This document shows, one piece after another, positions 11,578-27,500 of a DNA stretch of 64,000 nt (its first letter is position 1; every line of letters begins with the position of its first letter). Origin of the DNA: Ramazzottius varieornatus (lineage: Eukaryota > Tardigrada > Eutardigrada > Parachela > Ramazzottiidae); assembly GCA_001949185.1 (NCBI GenBank), contig BDGG01000010.1:753773-817772 (forward strand), written 5' to 3'. A program made the translations under genes and the position numbers. The notes under the pieces were generated by a model. The model was not told where the DNA came from and did no database searches. It was given only the letters and a program-made list of their open reading frames with translations.

Positions 11578-14500
11578 ATGGACGGTCAAAAGGAGAACGA
11601 GAGAATGAGATCAACAGGTGAGCCAAAATTACAGCTGACAACTGCATACTTGTTGATTTGATTGATTTTGACGGTTTCATGATGCAAACTCGATTAGCGG
11701 TAATGTGGTCATATGTACTGTGTAGATTCAAAACTGACCTGATTACTTGATTCAGCTATCATTTTTCAAGTCTGGTTTGTTTATCTTTCTTGAAGACGAT
11801 GATGTCGATGGTTATGCTGAGCAACTCTTGGATGAAGTCCTGTCCCAAAACTCTGGCCTCTCTTCATCGTTCCGTTCTTCTTCATCCTCGCAAGCAGATC
11901 TGAGAATGGGCGAAGAAGAAAGAGATTCAGCGCCGCGATGGATACGATGGAGTCGTTCGGTGGACAGCGTCATCGACGATCCCGTTGGCTTCGAGCTCTT
12001 TCGAAAATACCTGGAGGACAACGGCGTAGCGGATGTTCTGTGGTTCTACCTGGCTGTCAAAGGCATGCGGCGACAAGTGGAAGAGTGCATGCCAAATATG
12101 GAGCCTCGCAAACGCCAAATCCTGCTGAAGAAGTTGCTCTTGTCCATCTATAAGCGATTCGTCCAGAGTATCGCTCTACAGCTTCTCCCTCATACTCGGG
12201 AGTCCTTGGATCAGTATTTCAGTTCTGGCCAGTCGGGCGATTGTGACGTTACGGTCTTTGACGACGCTCAGAATGAAGCCATGCAGCTGATGCGCGACAA
12301 CCTCCATCAGAACTTCATCAACTCTGAACTCTACCTCGACTTTGTGAACGAACAAGTATGTTCCCATTCCTCTTATGTTCTCTCATTTATTTATGTAAAG
12401 TGTTAATCTCCTGAACAGCACTCGTCTCCGAAAGGATCCAAAATTAGATGAAAAAACAATCGCAGCCTAACCTTTGGATTGGTTATACCGTAAACATTCA
12501 TCCATGACGTCATGCGGGGATTAGCCAGGGTCTGGTACATTCTAAGCGGCTTCACCCCGAAAAAGTGGCGTGGTGTTTCTTTTGTTCAAAGTGGCCATTT
12601 TTTCGTGGGTTATTCAAGTCAATCCTGTGTCTTATTTTCAGGCCGAGTTGGCAGACGCAGCAGACTCCAGTAGTTCACCCGCAGAAAGTGCAGAAGGTTC
12701 GGCAGAGAAGCCAAACGAAAAACCCCCTGATTCAAGCGTCGCAGTGGCTTCTCCCTTGACTCCTTCGACCCAGAACGCTTTACCTTCCCAGAACAACGGA
12801 CCGTCTTCTCTCAACGGCGGTCTACCTTCCTTAGCCAACCACAGAAGTCCCTTCCAAACCCTACAGCGACCTCAGCCTCCTCCCTCCTTGCTAATCCCAT
12901 GGCCGAAACCACTCAACCCTATAGCGTCGAACGGGCTGCAGCCGGGACCTTTGTACACAAGCGGCAGACCACCGGCTGTCCCAACAAAACCCAACAACCT
13001 CAATTCGTCTTTCAACTACTCAGCTCCTTTCGGTCAAATTAACGCTCCTCTGACGTTAACAAGAGAAGTCTTAACGGCTTCGATGGCTGCGCGGAAAGCC
13101 GAAAACGACAAGAAGACCGAAACAATGGGGTAAGAATACAGAGAAGCCTTTTTGGCTTATATTGGATTGTAAAGATCAACATCCTTTTTCGGTGTTCTTC
13201 CAGAACGACCAGCGCCTACTACTCCAAATACGCGCCGTACCAACCTGTTTCGGCCAGGGAAAGCGAGGTTATGAGCCAGTTGACGGACAACACTCGACGA
13301 CGACTGAACGATCCTTCTCATCCGGAAAAAAACGACATCGTACCGTGGGCCGACGCCAGCATGATGGCGTTGAAGAACCGCGAACAACACGAGGCGTTCC
13401 TGAACATTCAACCTCAAACACGGAACGAGGTAAACCGTAACCTCCATATAGCACGTGGGTATAATACGGTTTGAACAGGAACATTTTTCTCAGTGGCGCA
13501 TATTTCCAGCCAATCACAATGGAAAAGTGCGCCACGTAACAAAACGTTCTGGTTCAACTCGTTAGTCCACGCCCATATCTCAAGTGTTTTCTGATAGAAG
13601 AACACCATAGAATATCTCTACTGTGCCGTCTTTAGGCGATGCATAACCATCTCGATCCGAAGAATTTCAATCCGCGGAACCAAGGCACCAACCCGGAGAA
13701 CTTTGCCAAAGCTCTCACCGAGAAGCTCACTTCTCTCACCACCAACGAACAGACGGCCAACGAGTCCGCTGCCCGCATGGTCCAGTTCCTCCAAAATAAA
13801 GCTCTTCTCTCCCAGTCTACCGAAGAATCCGTTGACGATGCCGAGAAAGCCCTCATGGATACGGTCTCCCGTATCAAAGATGACACACCAGACTCCAACA
13901 CTAGTCTGTGTGTCACACCTCAGCCGGGTCTTTCAGACATGGGCGGACAGCGCTTGTTCAGTGCACTTCCGACGAAACCTAGTCAGAGTAGCAGTATGAA
14001 CAGTAATGGTCATGGGCTGGGTAGCAGTGGTCTTGGTCACGGATTCCCTGTGCAGAGTTCGCAAGGACAGTATAGACCTCCACCGGTCTTCGGTCTGTCA
14101 CAGCCCTTTAGAACGGGATTGAATGGTAATGGAAACGGGCCGAGTATGGAGAGTCAGGGAAGCAAAGGGTATCAGAGCCACCAATTCGGAGGACAGCAAA
14201 GGCAGCCGTTGACCAGCAGCTCGGGGTACAATACGAACCAGTCTTCGTACTTTTCCAGCAACGAGGAATCTCGGTAAGACTTTCATACCGTTGAACCAGA
14301 GAAATTTAGTGACAAGCTTTTTAAGTGGCGCACGTTTCCAGTTGTATTGACTAACAGCGTGCGCCACTTGAGGGAGCATCTTGTCGAGGTCGTATTGGTC
14401 TCTGGATGATTCAACTAAGTTATCCTATAATGGTATCGATTCTTTTTCTCCAGGATGCCACATCGGTCTATGCAGCCACAGATACATCCTCAGCGTCACC

Positions 14501-15124
14501 ACGAGCTAACTCACCAAGAACCCCACGACCTACAGCAGCGCTACCGAACGACGAGTTCGTCCAACTCACTGCGCCACTCTACGCGTCATTCGACATCCTC
14601 TTCCCGAAACAACGCAGTGTCCGAACAGATACGACGCCCGAACAAGACCCTTACAACCGCAGCAGCAGATCGGTCCACCACCGTCCTCTATCGACGAGGC
14701 CAAACCGGCGAGTTCTTCATGTCCAAGCTGATTGGCGACAGTACGCTCAAGAACTTCAAGAAGCAGATCTTACCGGAAAACCTGAAGAAGGAAAACTCGC
14801 TCAAGTAAGTCTACCTACTTCTCCTACCGATTTTGCGAACTATTGCACTTTTTACAAACGTACCATCTCCGGAACCAGCATCGATTGAGTCAGAGAAAAG
14901 GCAGAAGAACGAACATACTGGAAATCTCTCACGCTCCTGCGTACGGGGCGTCCGTACTTTCATGGTTGGGTCGTGTATGCAGGGTTAATGCAAAGAGATC
15001 TCTTTGCAGGTTTTACTTCAAGAAAGAAGAACCGAACATCGGTGTGGTCTGGGACGAAATCAGCGATGATCATGCAAAGTTGCCGTTATTCGACAACCGA
15101 ATTACTGCCACAGTCGAAACCTAA
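11578..15124 (+). CDS. AXIN: Axin, scaffold of the beta-catenin destruction complex
   Basis: Seven exons (11578-11617, 11796-12355, 12642-13129, 13204-13429, 13636-14273, 14454-14804, 15010-15124) sum to 2418 nt, 805 residues. An RGS domain spans about residues 60-200 (starting PRWIRWSRSVDSV), the APC-binding module of Axin. Residues 457-472 (NPENFAKALTEKLTSL) resemble the GSK3-binding helix. Residues 504-521 (VDDAEKALMDTVSRIKDD) resemble the beta-catenin-binding helix. A C-terminal DIX domain (about 725-803) carries the YFKKEEPNIGVVWDEI and LPLFDNRITATVE strands used for head-to-tail polymerisation. Long Ser/Pro/Gln/Gly-rich linkers separate the modules. The short N-terminus shows no obvious tankyrase-binding segment like that of vertebrate Axin. 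The protein acts in cytoplasmic Wnt signalling. Two introns carry the GTGCGCCAC palindromic element. Confidence 0.95.
13477..13549. repeat. Palindromic intron element, copy 1 (Axin intron 13430-13635)
   Basis: The arms CAGTGGCGCATATTTCCAGC and GGAAAAGTGCGCCAC face each other around a short loop, flanked by AACATTTTT and AAAACGTT. A diverged copy of the family. Confidence 0.75.
14311..14385. repeat. Palindromic intron element, copy 2 (Axin intron 14274-14453)
   Basis: AAGTGGCGCACGTTTCCAG pairs with CAGCGTGCGCCACTTGAG. The outer sequence GACAAG pairs with CTTGTC. Confidence 0.85.
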
Positions 15125-15180
15125 TTTTTGACTGGTGGCAGAAAAGAAACTTCGTGCTCTCGTTTTAGCTTGTTTTAATC

Positions 15181-15186
15181 AATAAA
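15181..15186 (+). promoter_or_regulatory. Polyadenylation signal of Axin
   Basis: AATAAA lies 57 bp after the Axin stop codon, in a T-rich context. UTP14 ends 252 bp further on in the opposite direction. Confidence 0.6.
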
Positions 15187-15437
15187 TGTATATAACTTAT
15201 TCTTTTTAGCTGAGTAATTTTGAGTTACTGCAGACTTATTAAACACCAAAACCGACCAAACCAATGTGGGATTATTTCAGTGGGCTTTTTTATTTTTTTT
15301 TACATTGTTTGATGTTTTGAGAAGAAAAGGATGATGACTTCAACCGACCAAAGCCTTTTGTGCCTTGAATCACACTATTTGTTTGATGTTTTGTTCAAAT
15401 AAAACCCGAAATACGAACAAAAACAATACGAATTTCA

Positions 15438-17938
15438 TCAAACCAGAATTTCCGATTTCAATTTCTTTCCTCGTCGGTTTCGTCCTGCTTGCACCACTTC
15501 ACTCTTCGCTAACGCCGAAATCTCCTCATCCTCGACGAACCCTTCGCTTTTCTTCCTTTTTTGCCTCTTGAATACATTCTTGGCTTTCAGCGGCTCAATG
15601 ATGGCTCCCATCTTGGTCGTATACTTCGGCATGGTCAACTCATCGAAGGCCGCTTCCGTGTTCCACGTCTTACCTATCGGCGTCCTGATGGTGCTCTGCA
15701 ACTGCGCCACCGTCGTAAATGGGAACGGTAGTTCCTTTATCTGATGCGGGACAATCTTCTCATCGTGTCTCTCACTAATGATCACACCCGGAAGGAACTT
15801 ATCCTTCCTCGCTTTACTCTTCGGAGCCTTCACGGTGAACTTCTTTCTCTTGTTCTTCAAAGACTGCTTACTCGTCCCTGCACCTGTCCATTCGCCCCAC
15901 CCAGGCAATGACAAGTCTATATCTTTTGGTTTCTGGACTTCCGCCACTTCTTCCTTTTCTCTCTTGAATTCTTCAACCACGTTATCATCTGCAAAGGCCT
16001 CAGCTATCAAGTTTCTCTGTTCTTCATCACTATCTTCGTCCTGTCCATCGCCATCTATGCCTACTTGTCTGGCGTCTGTTCTATCGACTTTCTTGATAAC
16101 GTCTCGAGGGTCAATGTCTGTGTCGTGTACGGACTGCTTGGCATTCTTCTGATGGGGAGCTGAAACACCTTTCGGTGTGGCTGTTTGAGCGTTTGTCACG
16201 TTCCGAGTGTCTGCAATCATTTCACCGCCACTAACGAGCTCTGTTTCGCCCTCTGCGTCGGCGACCCAGTCAGAGTCGTCGTCAGACTCGGAGTGTCTTT
16301 GAGGCTTCTTCTGTGGACGCGAACGGTTTGCTAAAGGCTTCGGTTGCTTCTGTTCGGTCTTCTTCGGCTTCCTTGCTGCCTCCTACAAGAGACCAGAAGT
16401 GAAGCCCAATAAGTTGAAGGGTACAGAAGCCAATCCGACTATCTTCGTACATCGAACCATATGTTTTAACTTACTGCACGGACACGCATGTACGAGCAGG
16501 ATTCCTTACGGCTTCGTCTTCTTACGTCCATCTGCTCTTCTTCCGCTTCCAGCTTCTCGAAAGCTTCATCGATGTCTCCCAAGTCCCCCTTCCTCTCTTC
16601 GTCCAATTCTTCTGCACGAGCCATCATCCACGGGTTCGATTTCGCTTCATTGTTGATGGTGTCCTCAGCAGCTCGGACAACCTCATCCATGTCGTCCATA
16701 TCCTCTTCTTCATCTTCGTCCGTATCGTTGCTCTTCAACTTCTCGGTCAACTTCCGGCTGATTCTCAGCTGGTCCTGCAGCGCTTCCCTTGCGTTCTTAT
16801 CCGTCTTGGCCCTAGACGCCGTATGTCGCGCCCACTTGCCCATGTTGCGATGCTTCAGCGTGTGCCGTTCTTCCAGACGTTTCTGGTCCAGTCGTTCGAG
16901 TTGTTCCAACGCCGCATCGGGGTTAGTCTTTTGTAGTTCCTCAAAGTTCTTCTCTTCTTCCTTGCGCTTGCCACGACGTAAGTGTCGATGGTAGTTCTTG
17001 CTCTTGATCTTGGACTGCCACTTCTGCTTCTGTTCTTTGTAGGAGAGGAGAGCACGAGCTTTGGCCAGTTCTTGTCGCCGGAAGTCAGCTTCTTGGACAC
17101 TCATGGCTTGCAAAGCTTCTTTCTCAGCTTCAGTTAGGATGGTGGTTTTTGTAAGGTTACTCTTACTGGCGCCCACCAGAGCTTCGATCTGCTGCTCTAA
17201 TTCAGTCTTTGTCTGGTATCGTTTCACGTACTCGGAAGTTGTTTGAATGTGAAGCTTGGTTTGGTCCAGCGGAAAGGACATGCCTTCCGCCACACGATTC
17301 GACTTGACGATTGGATCCCATTTCTTCAAGTCTTTCGAAACCTGAAACCATTCGAACATGTGATACAAAGCGTGTCAAAGACCTACGAACTGGGAAGATG
17401 CTGTGGAACAGTAGCGACATGTTAGATGACATGGACACCACTTGACACAACACGCATAGCCGCATGAAGCGACGGCAACAAAAATGCTGAGCTGACACGG
17501 GACAGCAAGAAAGAACAATTCTAACGTTATGATACGTACTTCTTCATATGCGACAGCCCGTTGTGCCTTCCTCGCTTCCGTTTGCCTTAGTGGTTGAGCT
17601 AAAACTTTCGATCTCGTCCCAGCACCAATCTTTCGTTTGATGGCAGCATCGGAGGCTGAGGAATCCGACTTCCGGAGCAGAGCACCGACGGAAACGGGAC
17701 GCAGTCCGCCGGTAGACAGGGCTTGGTCGTCGATAATTTTGCCCGGTTCTGAGCGAGTGATCTTTTTCTGAGACAGCTTAGGTTCGTCTAGCCTGGCGAT
17801 GGATCGAATCAACCTGCCATGTTTGTCCGACTTTTTCTGGCGAGTTTCGCCTTCGTCATCGACGTGGTCTTTATACCCGTAAGACTCGTCCATCTCGTCG
17901 TCCAGCTTCACCGGAGCTAGCAGCGATGTCATCTTCAT
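15438..17938 (-). CDS. UTP14: UTP14, U3 snoRNA-associated small-subunit processome protein
   Basis: Three exons (17540-17938, 16475-17341, 15438-16382) sum to 2211 nt, 736 residues, near the size of human UTP14A. An in-frame TAA sits three codons upstream of the chosen ATG, which fixes the 5' limit of the frame. Conserved blocks include SKDLKKWDPIVKSNR near residue 134, the highly charged KIKSKNYHRHLRRGK and TLKHRNMGKWARH segments, an acidic Asp/Glu run, and the family signature DLSLPGWGEWTGAG. This is followed by FTVKAP, VIISERHDEK and PIGKTWNTEAAFDELTMPK. The family acts in the nucleolus, binds 18S pre-rRNA precursors, and stimulates the helicase Dhr1 in yeast. The gene is convergent with Axin and divergent from PP1, sharing a 511-bp upstream region with it. 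Confidence 0.95.
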
Positions 17939-18449
17939 GATTTTGTCTTACGAAGGCCGACCTGGAAAAATAATGGGCTCCTCGAAGTCCAGAGACCTTG
18001 AGACAAAAGAAAAAAGATCAGTCGACGTCCATTTCCGGAAGGAATTCCGCAAATCCACAAACCATCTGCTTTCTGCTCAATCAACAATCAAGCGGTTGCG
18101 CAGTGCCAGCGCAGTTCGGCTAACAAGTAAGGCCTAAGGGGGTTTTTGCCCGGCTTGGTCCATCCATCAAGCCGAACCGGAGCGTCCGTGCGCAGGGTGG
18201 GCCTAAAGTCGATATGATATTTTGACTGGCTGCTGGTATGTTTCTTGCCAATCATAAACTTGTCTTACTGTAGAAGCTGGTGCAATTGGCCGATGGCGTC
18301 GCCGGGCAACCCATAGCTGTGTCGTCACGCGTCTGATGCAGGAACTACTGTCTACAGAATGGCGAAGCCACTGTAGTACCCAGACGCAGCAGCTCGTTCT
18401 AATAAATCTTTATTGCACTACCCTCGTGTTTGTACATCCTTCCGTCAAA
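17939..18449. promoter_or_regulatory. Bidirectional upstream region between UTP14 and PP1
   Basis: A 511-bp stretch between two divergent start codons. It must hold both 5' UTRs and both promoters. No TATA box or specific factor site can be named with confidence. Confidence 0.4.
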
Positions 18450-21931
<3,482 letters not shown>

Positions 21932-23401
21932 AGTGAAGGGATGCTGAAGTGAGTTGATGGCTACCTTGTTGTTTGACATCAGCTGTTGAGGGCCGATCGA
22001 GCAGTTTGCTGCTCAGCGAGCTTGTCAACCGTCGAGAGTGGCGTCCTTGGTCAGATCTTGTTCCTCTTGCTGTCGACGTTGATACCTTATTGTTATTACT
22101 TTTTCTTCTCGCTCCTCTGTCTACCTGGATTACTAGTAACAGAAGATTGGCTGGTGGTGTTCGCTAGCATCTGTACTGTGGAAAATGATGCGAGAAGTGA
22201 AGGCTGCTCTTTCATTTCATCTGTTACTTAGCCATGCGTTCTATTTTCCATTTTGCTGCTTACTGTCGATGGAAGCTTTCTTACCTGTTTACCTATTTAT
22301 CACCTTACAAATGAACCTTTTTCCCTCTACCAACAATAATCAAACTGAAGGCTGACCGTCTTCCAGACTTTGATTCGTGCAACTCGGGAAACCGCCCGGA
22401 AAATATTGCAGTGCGATTAACCGGGACGACATGAAGATTCGTTCTTCATACCCATAAAGCGCACAGAATGAAAGCACACTACTTGTGGCGTCATGCACGA
22501 CGTCGACCAGTAAACTGGCAGGTGGAAACTTAACACTGCGTACGACCGTCCTCTTTGTGTATACAATCACTCAGTTTTATTCACCTCCCGGTTTTAGCTT
22601 TTGGTCTTTCGGGTCTGGGTCTTTTTTTTTGCATGTACCTCGGTCTTCTCACCAAAGCAACACTAATGACCAGCGGTCAGCAAAACCCCAGCACGCGGGA
22701 AATTTTTTCTTTGTGAAAACGCTCAGAATTCATCGCTGATCTATCATTTTAAGACTGACATCGCAATCATCGTCAAGAATCAGAACAACGGAAAGCGGAA
22801 GTCCGCTGGCAGAAGATGGGTAAGAAACCTTTCTTGAGCACATCTCCCAAAGAATCCGTCATGGAATTGAATCCTCCGAGAATTCCGTGCCGTCACCGTC
22901 TGCAATGAGCTGAGCATTTCTGTTGGAACTCCAAACGGTGGAGTCCCAAATGTAAAGACGTCTGCAGGGGGAAGGAAGAAGGTCACACTATATTGGAAAT
23001 TGAAATTACCAAACGACGTCGTAATAATTCAAATAATTCGAATTGCTGTCGGAAGCTGAATTCCGATTAATCGTAATCTTCAGTCCGGTAACGACGAACT
23101 ACCGGCAGTTCGAATTACGGCTACGGGAAGAATTTCGGTTAATCGTAATTGTAATTCAAACTGCAAAAGTCGTATCGGAACAACACTGGTCAGAAGAAAA
23201 TCAAGACAACCAGCTCTCCCTTTTGAGATTTGGCGTTCATGGCCTGCCAATTATCCGAATTTTGAGATTTCGAAAATTACCTATTGGTTGGACCAGCCTC
23301 CGCAACACGGTATCAGCCAATAAAATTCCTGTATATACAAAGGACGGTAGTATTCTGCAAACATGAAAACGATCGTGATGAAAGTGTTAACGATTGACTT
23401 T
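21932..23401. other. Intergenic region of about 1.5 kb, no gene recognised
   Basis: Follows the PP1 stop. It contains a short AT-rich direct repeat, AATTCCGATTAATCGTAAT near 23059 and AATTTCGGTTAATCGTAAT near 23131. No conserved protein or RNA was found. Confidence 0.5.
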
Positions 23402-23887
23402 CTACGGTTTCACTTCCGACAAGGAAACATTTTTCGACGTCACGTCCCTGTCTTCACAGCCAGCGGAAAACCGTTGCAGCAGCACGGTATCCAAAATGTT
23501 CTTCAGAACATTCTCAGCAGCTATGGTCATTAGAGAGATAGCTTCCGGTTGAACAGCGCACAACTGTATCTTGTTCGAAGGATTCTCCACTTCGTTGCTC
23601 CGGTTGGCCTTAAGGACAGCTTTCATGATACGCTTCATGAGAAGCCGCCTTTCTGGTGTCTCCTCCTTGTCCAGTTTGTAGAGTTCGAGGCACAAGTCTT
23701 GGTGGAAACGGAGAAGGGAAGGATCAGGTACTCCGCGATCTTGAACGAAGTGATGGAACTCTGCATGGTCAAATTTGCTAATCAGCCAGAAATGAAGCCC
23801 CAGTGCGTAATTCTTGCGGGCTCCTTCGTTCGACGCTGAAACAAACGATCGAGTTATTTCACCGTAAAGCTCTATTATGCGTTCCAT
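23402..23887 (-). CDS. TADA1/Ada1-like protein (possible SAGA subunit)
   Basis: Single-exon frame of 161 residues. The N-terminal half resembles the Ada1/TADA1 start, where a helix precedes a 'YW..L..W...kis..EFd...r.ll' block. Here it reads KNYALGLHFWLISKFDHAEF, then DPSLLRFHQDLCLELYKL. The middle is Lys/Glu-rich. The C-terminal part, AISLMTIAAENVLKNILDTVL, resembles the histone-fold helix of Ada1 that pairs with TAF12 in SAGA. Human TADA1 is about twice as long, so this copy is short, or an upstream or downstream exon is missed. The match is by pattern, not by search. If correct, the protein acts in the nucleus in histone acetylation and transcription. Confidence 0.5.
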   Translation of the reverse strand: MERIIELYGEITRSFVSASNEGARKNYALGLHFWLISKFDHAEFHHFVQDRGVPDPSLLRFHQDLCLELYKLDKEETPERRLLMKRIMKAVLKANRSNEVENPSNKIQLCAVQPEAISLMTIAAENVLKNILDTVLLQRFSAGCEDRDVTSKNVSLSEVKP

Positions 23888-24535
23888 CGAAATGATCCAG
23901 TAGTGGAACAACCGAACAAGGCAGGAATGGCGAATGAGTGATAAAGTCCTAAAGAATTAAAGCTGAAGAAAAGACTGATAAGATGAGTGAAACGACTGAA
24001 ATCGCAAAAGGAGAACGGATGTCTGAGTTTAATCAATGTTTTAGCTGGTAGTCAATCAACCACAGGTGAATGAATACCTGTGACGTCATGGACCCACTAG
24101 CGCTTCCGTCCGTCGATACATAGCTTTGAAAAATCGAGCCCGTTTCTCGCTGGAAACAAAGTTCCGCCACTTGCCGGTCACGACCGGTGTATCTTACTGT
24201 TCCTTTCATGGTAAAAATAAGATACAATGCAGCAAAAACTATAGGAAGCAAATAAGGAGAACAATGCGGCAGAAACTATACGAAATGAGACGACATGATT
24301 TTCTCCAGTGCGACATCAACCATTGGTCCTTAAAACTTCAGCCAAGTTCCACGACAACAGTACAAAATAAAACAGAGTCAGCTTGATGAAAGTTGTAGAT
24401 CTTGGACGGCTACTTTTCCAGAAGGAACGTCTCTCAAATACTGAAGGAAAAACTTCGGAAAGAGCTTCAATTTTATGAGCAAGTGAATTGTGACAATAAA
24501 TGGTTTTAATTTCTTTCTTCCATGCTCACAAAGTC
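23888..24535. other. Intergenic region, nothing recognised
   Basis: Lies between the clathrin-RING stop and the TADA1-like start, both on the minus strand. No conserved frame, RNA or clear repeat was found. Confidence 0.45.
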
Positions 24536-27500
24536 TTAAACGTAGGTTCGATCAGCTCGCGTGATGGTCTCTCGGCAGATTGGGCATGCAGTAACCTTCG
24601 GGGCGCAGTGAACGCAGGTGACCAAGTGTCCACAAGGCTCGAAGCGCATGGCGCGTGGGGCATCTTCGCAAATGACACATTCGGGCTGTTGTTGTGTCTC
24701 CGTTGGAACTGCAAAGAGACCAGAACTGAAATACCGAGAACCAGAAACGACAGTCTGTAACAGCTTACACAGGTTTTCGATGTCATCCAGACGGTTAGCT
24801 TTAACATAGGCGATGGACATTGCTATCTTCAGTGCGGGGTCCTTGACAGTCTTGGATGCCATTTCGTAGTAACCCGCTGCATGGTCCCAGTGTCCTGCGA
24901 AAGCGCATTTACCTGAGTCATTCTTCACCAGAGAACCGATCCAAAGAGGAGTCAAAGTCAGACACTGCGGCACTTACTTAAATCGCCCTTCTGCTTTATG
25001 GCAGCGATGACATTTCGGTAGTTATCAGGATGTTCAGCTTTCTCGTAGACGACAACGGCACCTTCGACGTCGCCGACTTGCATGTAAACGTCCCCAACAA
25101 AGATCAGATGTTCCTTCTCATCCGCATTATCGGTCACCCAATGCGCCAAGGAGAGCGCGTGGTCTTTTGTAACCTGTAAACACGGAACAAGCAAAGTCCA
25201 TGAGCTATGTAAACTTATAAAAAGCCCCGCTTAATAATGAACTGTAGAACAGGTAACACCGTAACAGGAATGGGAGCACCGGCAAACGGCTTTGGCCAGA
25301 TCGTTTTCTCAAGTGGCGCACGCTCTCAGCCAGTAACAGCGGAAACGTGCACTTTTAATGACGATCTGGGTGGAATCGTTTGCTGACGTTCTAAATATCC
25401 TTAGGTTCTTGAAACACGGGAGATGGCAACGAACGGAAGACTATACAAAGAACGTACCTCAAACGAGAATTGTCTCGTTACAGGATCGAAGTAGCTCTCG
25501 CGTATTTCTTTGATGATCAAGTTGCTGATTTTTCGGGACGAGGTGGTCAAGGCCGTGACGAGCACAGTCAGTGGATTGTAATGCGTGTAGTTTTGTAGAT
25601 ATGCAGAGAAAACATGCGTCTCAACGTCTGGAAGCTCACAGAGCATCTCGAGCATGTTTTCTTCCAGTGTCCTGAAACATACCTTCATCGTCGCTCCTGT
25701 ACGGAACGTCGGCAACAATTGACCCAGATCGTTATCTCAAGCGGCGCACATATTCATTGTGTTCGGCTGAACGTGTGCGCTACTCGGGAAAACAATCTGA
25801 TTTCATATGTGCCCGCGTCCAATCCGGCAACGGATAGATAAACAAGCTAAAACCTACCTGAAAACTTTCTCCTCGTTCTCGAACGTGGTTTTCGCAGCTA
25901 AGAATTTACCGATAAGATCGGTGGCGAAACCCGAAAATACCACTTTCAAGGTAGGGAAAATGGCGAGGAACACGGCACAGTCGTTCTTCAACAGCACCTC
26001 TGCATTGTCGAACTTTCCCATTTCTTGCGGAATTTGATTTCGTAGATGGGTCAGAACGGCTTTGCCCAAGGTGAGCCCTTTGGGCAGCATGTGAGGGTTC
26101 TTTATGACATTGAGCCACAAACTCACATCCTCGGACTTGGACAAGTAACCACTCAGTTTTTCAAGGCGAGCCGTATCGGCTTGAACCAACTAGAAAACAT
26201 ACAAAAACAGATTCGGTTGGAATGTTTCATCGCTGAATCAGTTTCAAAATCGCATACCTTGAACAGAGCTTCTGAACATTCTCCCTTTGCGTAGACAAGT
26301 AGCGCTAACTGAGGATGAGTCTTCTCTAGAGTATTCCCCAAACGTTCGCTCTGTTGTTTCGTCAACCTTCTAAAATCCACCAGTTATAACTGATCATTCG
26401 TAAAACTAAAGTCGGACTTAGGAACCGAAACGGTGTGTCTCTCTAGTTCTTACCCCAAATACTCCATAAGTTCTTCGTGCGCCGGTTCCTCGCCATAGGA
26501 AGCCAGCAACAACGATACTAAGCGTTCGTCCGAACTCTCCGCCACTAATTTCCACAACTGCTTCCTCACAATTTCCATCCTGTAATATCGAAACGCTATT
26601 ATGATCAAAGTTAAAAACTACGTTAGCAGAAAATTATGCAAACTTCCGCTTACTTTCTGTCTCCAGCAAAGATGTTCAGAAATTCCTGCGTGAAGTTAGC
26701 TGGCTTTAGCAGGTCGACGTAGGCTTCGAACAGAGCATCAGCGATGTCAGCTTCCTGAAGAGCTCGAAATATCCGAAAGATACTCCCGATTTGCTAAAAT
26801 CGAAGGTACTGTAACTTTGAATACTTCCATCAATGTATTTCCATGAATGAAAATTTTCCACACACCTTCTCGATTAGCTGCTTGATTTGAGGATACGCGC
26901 GTTGCTTTAGGTTATACTTGACCAGGTCTTCCACGAAGCCAAATTTCACGCAAAACCTCGGGTAGATGGCCGCAATCTCCGGAACCGTGTCCAGGGACTT
27001 GTGCAGCACCGTCTTCGCGGCAACAGGATCGGTAATTTTGAGAGTGAAAAAGGCGTGCTCGATGGCGTGGTACTGACCCAGAGTGATTGCCGCCTACAAA
27101 AATAGCAACACTGACAACAGAGTTCCTTCCTGCGCGGCCACAGCTATATTTTCACTGGATCAAGCAAAGAATGCGAAACAACGTACCTCCAAGTACTTCA
27201 CGAGTAAGCGAGAGTCAAGATTCGGTGTTCCCACTAGACTCAACAGAGCTGATACACCTTTCGCTCCACAGTACTTCTCCACGACGACCAGCGGCTCGTC
27301 GACTCCCGTCTTGTCTAGATACTTCTTGGCCAGCATGAGAATAAGAGACATCAGACTAACGTCGCTCTTCAAGAAGTAACCGTACAGCTGTAGTAGCTCT
27401 TCCCTCGTCAAGTACTCTGTTACCTCACAGGCACGTCTATAGCCTTCTGCGCTAGTGGTAACAAAATCCGGGAAGATGTCGTAGAAGTCTTTCTTCGGCT

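Noticed and set aside
16488-16994. Plus-strand Ser-rich open frame of 168 codons
   Set aside because: Antisense shadow of the Glu/Lys-rich UTP14 exon.
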